From: an uncultured Eubacteriales bacterium
Lineage (GTDB): Bacteria > Bacillota > Clostridia > Christensenellales > Aristaeellaceae
DNA: 13,761 bases
Direction of reading: 5' to 3'
Assembly (NCBI GenBank): GCA_900550955.1
Contig: URUF01000048.1
Coordinates: forward strand, 1 to 13,761
This document shows, piece by piece, positions 12,702 to 13,761 of this stretch. A model generated the notes under the pieces. That model was not told where the DNA came from. It did no database searches and saw only the letters and a program-made list of their open reading frames with translations. Made by a program: the position numbers and the translations under genes. How positions within the stretch are numbered: the stretch's first letter is position 1; every line of letters starts with the position of its first letter.

Positions 12702-13613
12702 ATGCAGTTCTTGATTTTAACCGGCATGAGCGGCGCGGGCAAAACCGTTGCCATCCGCTATTTGGAGGATTTGGGCGCGCTTTGCGTGGACAACCTGCCG
12801 CCTATGATGCTGGTTCCCTTTATGGAGGCGTGCCAGAACGCGCACCTGCGCAATCCCATGATCGCTATCGCGGCGGATATTCGCAGCGGCGAGTTTTTTG
12901 ACGCAAAGGCCGTTACCAAGATGATAGACGAGGCCCGCATGGTGGGCTTCCATATCGACACCCTGTTTATAGAGGCCAGCGACGAGGTGCTGGTGAACCG
13001 CTACAAGGAAACCCGGCGCGACCATCCGCTAAGCAGCGAGGGCCTTACCCTGCAACAGGCCATACGCGAGGAGCGCAGCCGGCTGATGCCCCTGCGCGAA
13101 ACCGCCAACCACCTGATCGATACCTCCGCCCTGCGCCCGCGCGCGCTGCAAAAAATGCTGGCGGAAATTGTCCTTACCGCCGACGCGCAGCCGCCGCTGC
13201 GCATTGAGGTGCTTAGCTTTGGCTTCAAACGCGGCATTCCCCGCGAGGGCGATTTGGTGTTTGACGTGCGCTTTTTGCCCAACCCCTTCTATATCCCGGA
13301 ATTGGGCCGCCATACGGGCCTGGATGAGGATGTGCGCAGCTTTGTGCTGGATCACCCCGTAACGCAGACGTTTTTAACAAAGTGCATGGACATGCTCACC
13401 TTTCTGCTGCCCAATTACATTACCGAGGGCAAGCACCGCCTGGTGATTGCCATTGGGTGCACGGGCGGCGCGCACCGCAGCGTGGCCATTGCCGAATACA
13501 TCAGCCAAAAGCTGAGCGGCCAGGGCTACCGCACCACGGTGAATCACCGCGATATCGCCTTGGAGCAGGCCCATTGGGAAACCAAAAGCGAATACCAGAA
13601 GGGCGAGCCATGA
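12702..13613 (+). CDS. rapZ: RapZ/YvcJ family nucleotide-binding protein (RNase adapter)
   Basis: This is a 303-residue cytoplasmic P-loop protein. GMSGAGKT (8-15) is the Walker A motif, CVDNLPP (28-34) the family signature and ETRRDHPL (103-110) a conserved basic segment. SFGFKRGIP followed by DLVFDVRFLPNP (172-194) opens the C-terminal domain, which ends with GCTGGAHRS (252-260) and NHRDI. In Escherichia coli RapZ binds GlcNAc-6-phosphate-linked small RNAs and guides RNase E. In Bacillus subtilis the orthologue YvcJ hydrolyses GTP/ATP and affects competence. Which role applies here is unknown. It follows murB by 24 bases with GAGGGGGG upstream of the ATG. The usual neighbours yvcK and whiA are not visible before the window ends, where a palindromic element begins just after the stop. 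Confidence 0.95.
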   Translation: MQFLILTGMSGAGKTVAIRYLEDLGALCVDNLPPMMLVPFMEACQNAHLRNPMIAIAADIRSGEFFDAKAVTKMIDEARMVGFHIDTLFIEASDEVLVNRYKETRRDHPLSSEGLTLQQAIREERSRLMPLRETANHLIDTSALRPRALQKMLAEIVLTADAQPPLRIEVLSFGFKRGIPREGDLVFDVRFLPNPFYIPELGRHTGLDEDVRSFVLDHPVTQTFLTKCMDMLTFLLPNYITEGKHRLVIAIGCTGGAHRSVAIAEYISQKLSGQGYRTTVNHRDIALEQAHWETKSEYQKGEP

Positions 13614-13666
13614 GCGGGCGCGGCCATCTGAAAAAGGCGTGCGGCGCGCTTTGCGCCGCCCAGGCC

Positions 13667-13701
13667 GTCGAAAAAGCTCGCCGCAGGCGGGCTTTTCCGA
13701 C
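13667..13701. repeat. 16-bp imperfect inverted repeat after rapZ
   Basis: Arms 13667-13682 and 13686-13701 pair over 16 bp with one A-C mismatch and one T-G wobble around a GCA loop. The T-run lies inside the stem, so it is not a standard terminator. Together with the next palindrome it looks like an intergenic repeat element. A smaller hairpin (GCGGCGC/GCGCCGC, 13641-13659) precedes it. Confidence 0.65.
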
Positions 13702-13709
13702 GAGAGTTG

Positions 13710-13752
13710 CGCCGTTCGCCTACTCGCTTCGCTCGCCGGGCGGCGAACGGCG
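13710..13752. repeat. Perfect 11-bp inverted repeat at the right edge
   Basis: CGCCGTTCGCC (13710-13720) and GGCGAACGGCG (13742-13752) are exact reverse complements around a 21-base loop containing CTCGCTTCGCTCG, itself nearly palindromic. The nested palindromes suggest a dispersed element. A frame open from ATG 13610 (overlapping the rapZ stop) to the window end crosses it and is probably not a real gene. Confidence 0.65.
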
Positions 13753-13761
13753 TAAGGAAAC

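Noticed and set aside
13610..13761. Start of the next gene (yvcK?) overlapping the rapZ stop by ATGA
   Set aside because: The frame is open to the window end, but the product lacks the glycine-rich nucleotide-binding start of YvcK and runs through inverted repeats. No ribosome site of quality is present.

Overview
The window looks like a piece of chromosome from a GC-rich, low-oxygen Bacillota (class Clostridia, perhaps a Christensenellales- or Oscillospirales-type gut bacterium). The grounds are the murB-rapZ gene pair, AAGGAGG-type ribosome binding sites, TTGACA/TATAAT promoters, a CtsR-type heat-shock operator, split transketolase subunits, and many small exported proteins with Gram-positive style signal peptides. 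The taxonomic placement is inference.

Left part (1-6290). A lone exported protein of unknown function (89-799, minus) is divergent from a six-gene plus-strand operon (1019-6214). The operon has an extended -10 promoter near 969 and ends at a strong bidirectional terminator (6257-6281). All six products carry export signals and none is a protein I can name. Five share a short motif of the type LPD[LIP]-x3-[LF]-[GA] soon after the signal region. Four (1019-1657, 3939-4556, 4595-5353, 5456-6214) end in cysteine-rich modules built from C-x2-C-x-G-x-G units like those of the DnaJ zinc centre, but without a J domain. The last two genes are tandem duplicates 861 bp apart. In their nearly identical 3' block every nucleotide difference changes an amino acid, and all the changes cluster around the zinc-type cysteines. 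This operon is the best candidate for something undescribed.

Middle (6314-8870, minus). A monotopic phosphoglycosyl transferase gene is followed by the N- and C-terminal halves of a split transketolase. Both junctions are 4-base ATGA overlaps, so the three genes are probably translationally coupled. The set suggests a surface-glycan or unusual-sugar function.

Centre (8868-9920). A gene-free stretch of about 500 bases is GC-rich at first and then abruptly A-rich. It leads into a consensus promoter, with two CtsR-like operators, that drives a small heat-shock protein (Hsp20) gene with its own terminator.

Right part (9929-13761). GluQRS (tRNA-Asp queuosine glutamylation, minus) is divergent from pyroglutamyl-peptidase I (pcp, plus). 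Next comes a near-consensus promoter driving murB and rapZ, which are 24 bases apart. The window ends in two long inverted repeats that look like a dispersed palindromic element rather than coding sequence.

No tRNA, rRNA, CRISPR array, insertion sequence or phage gene was recognised.
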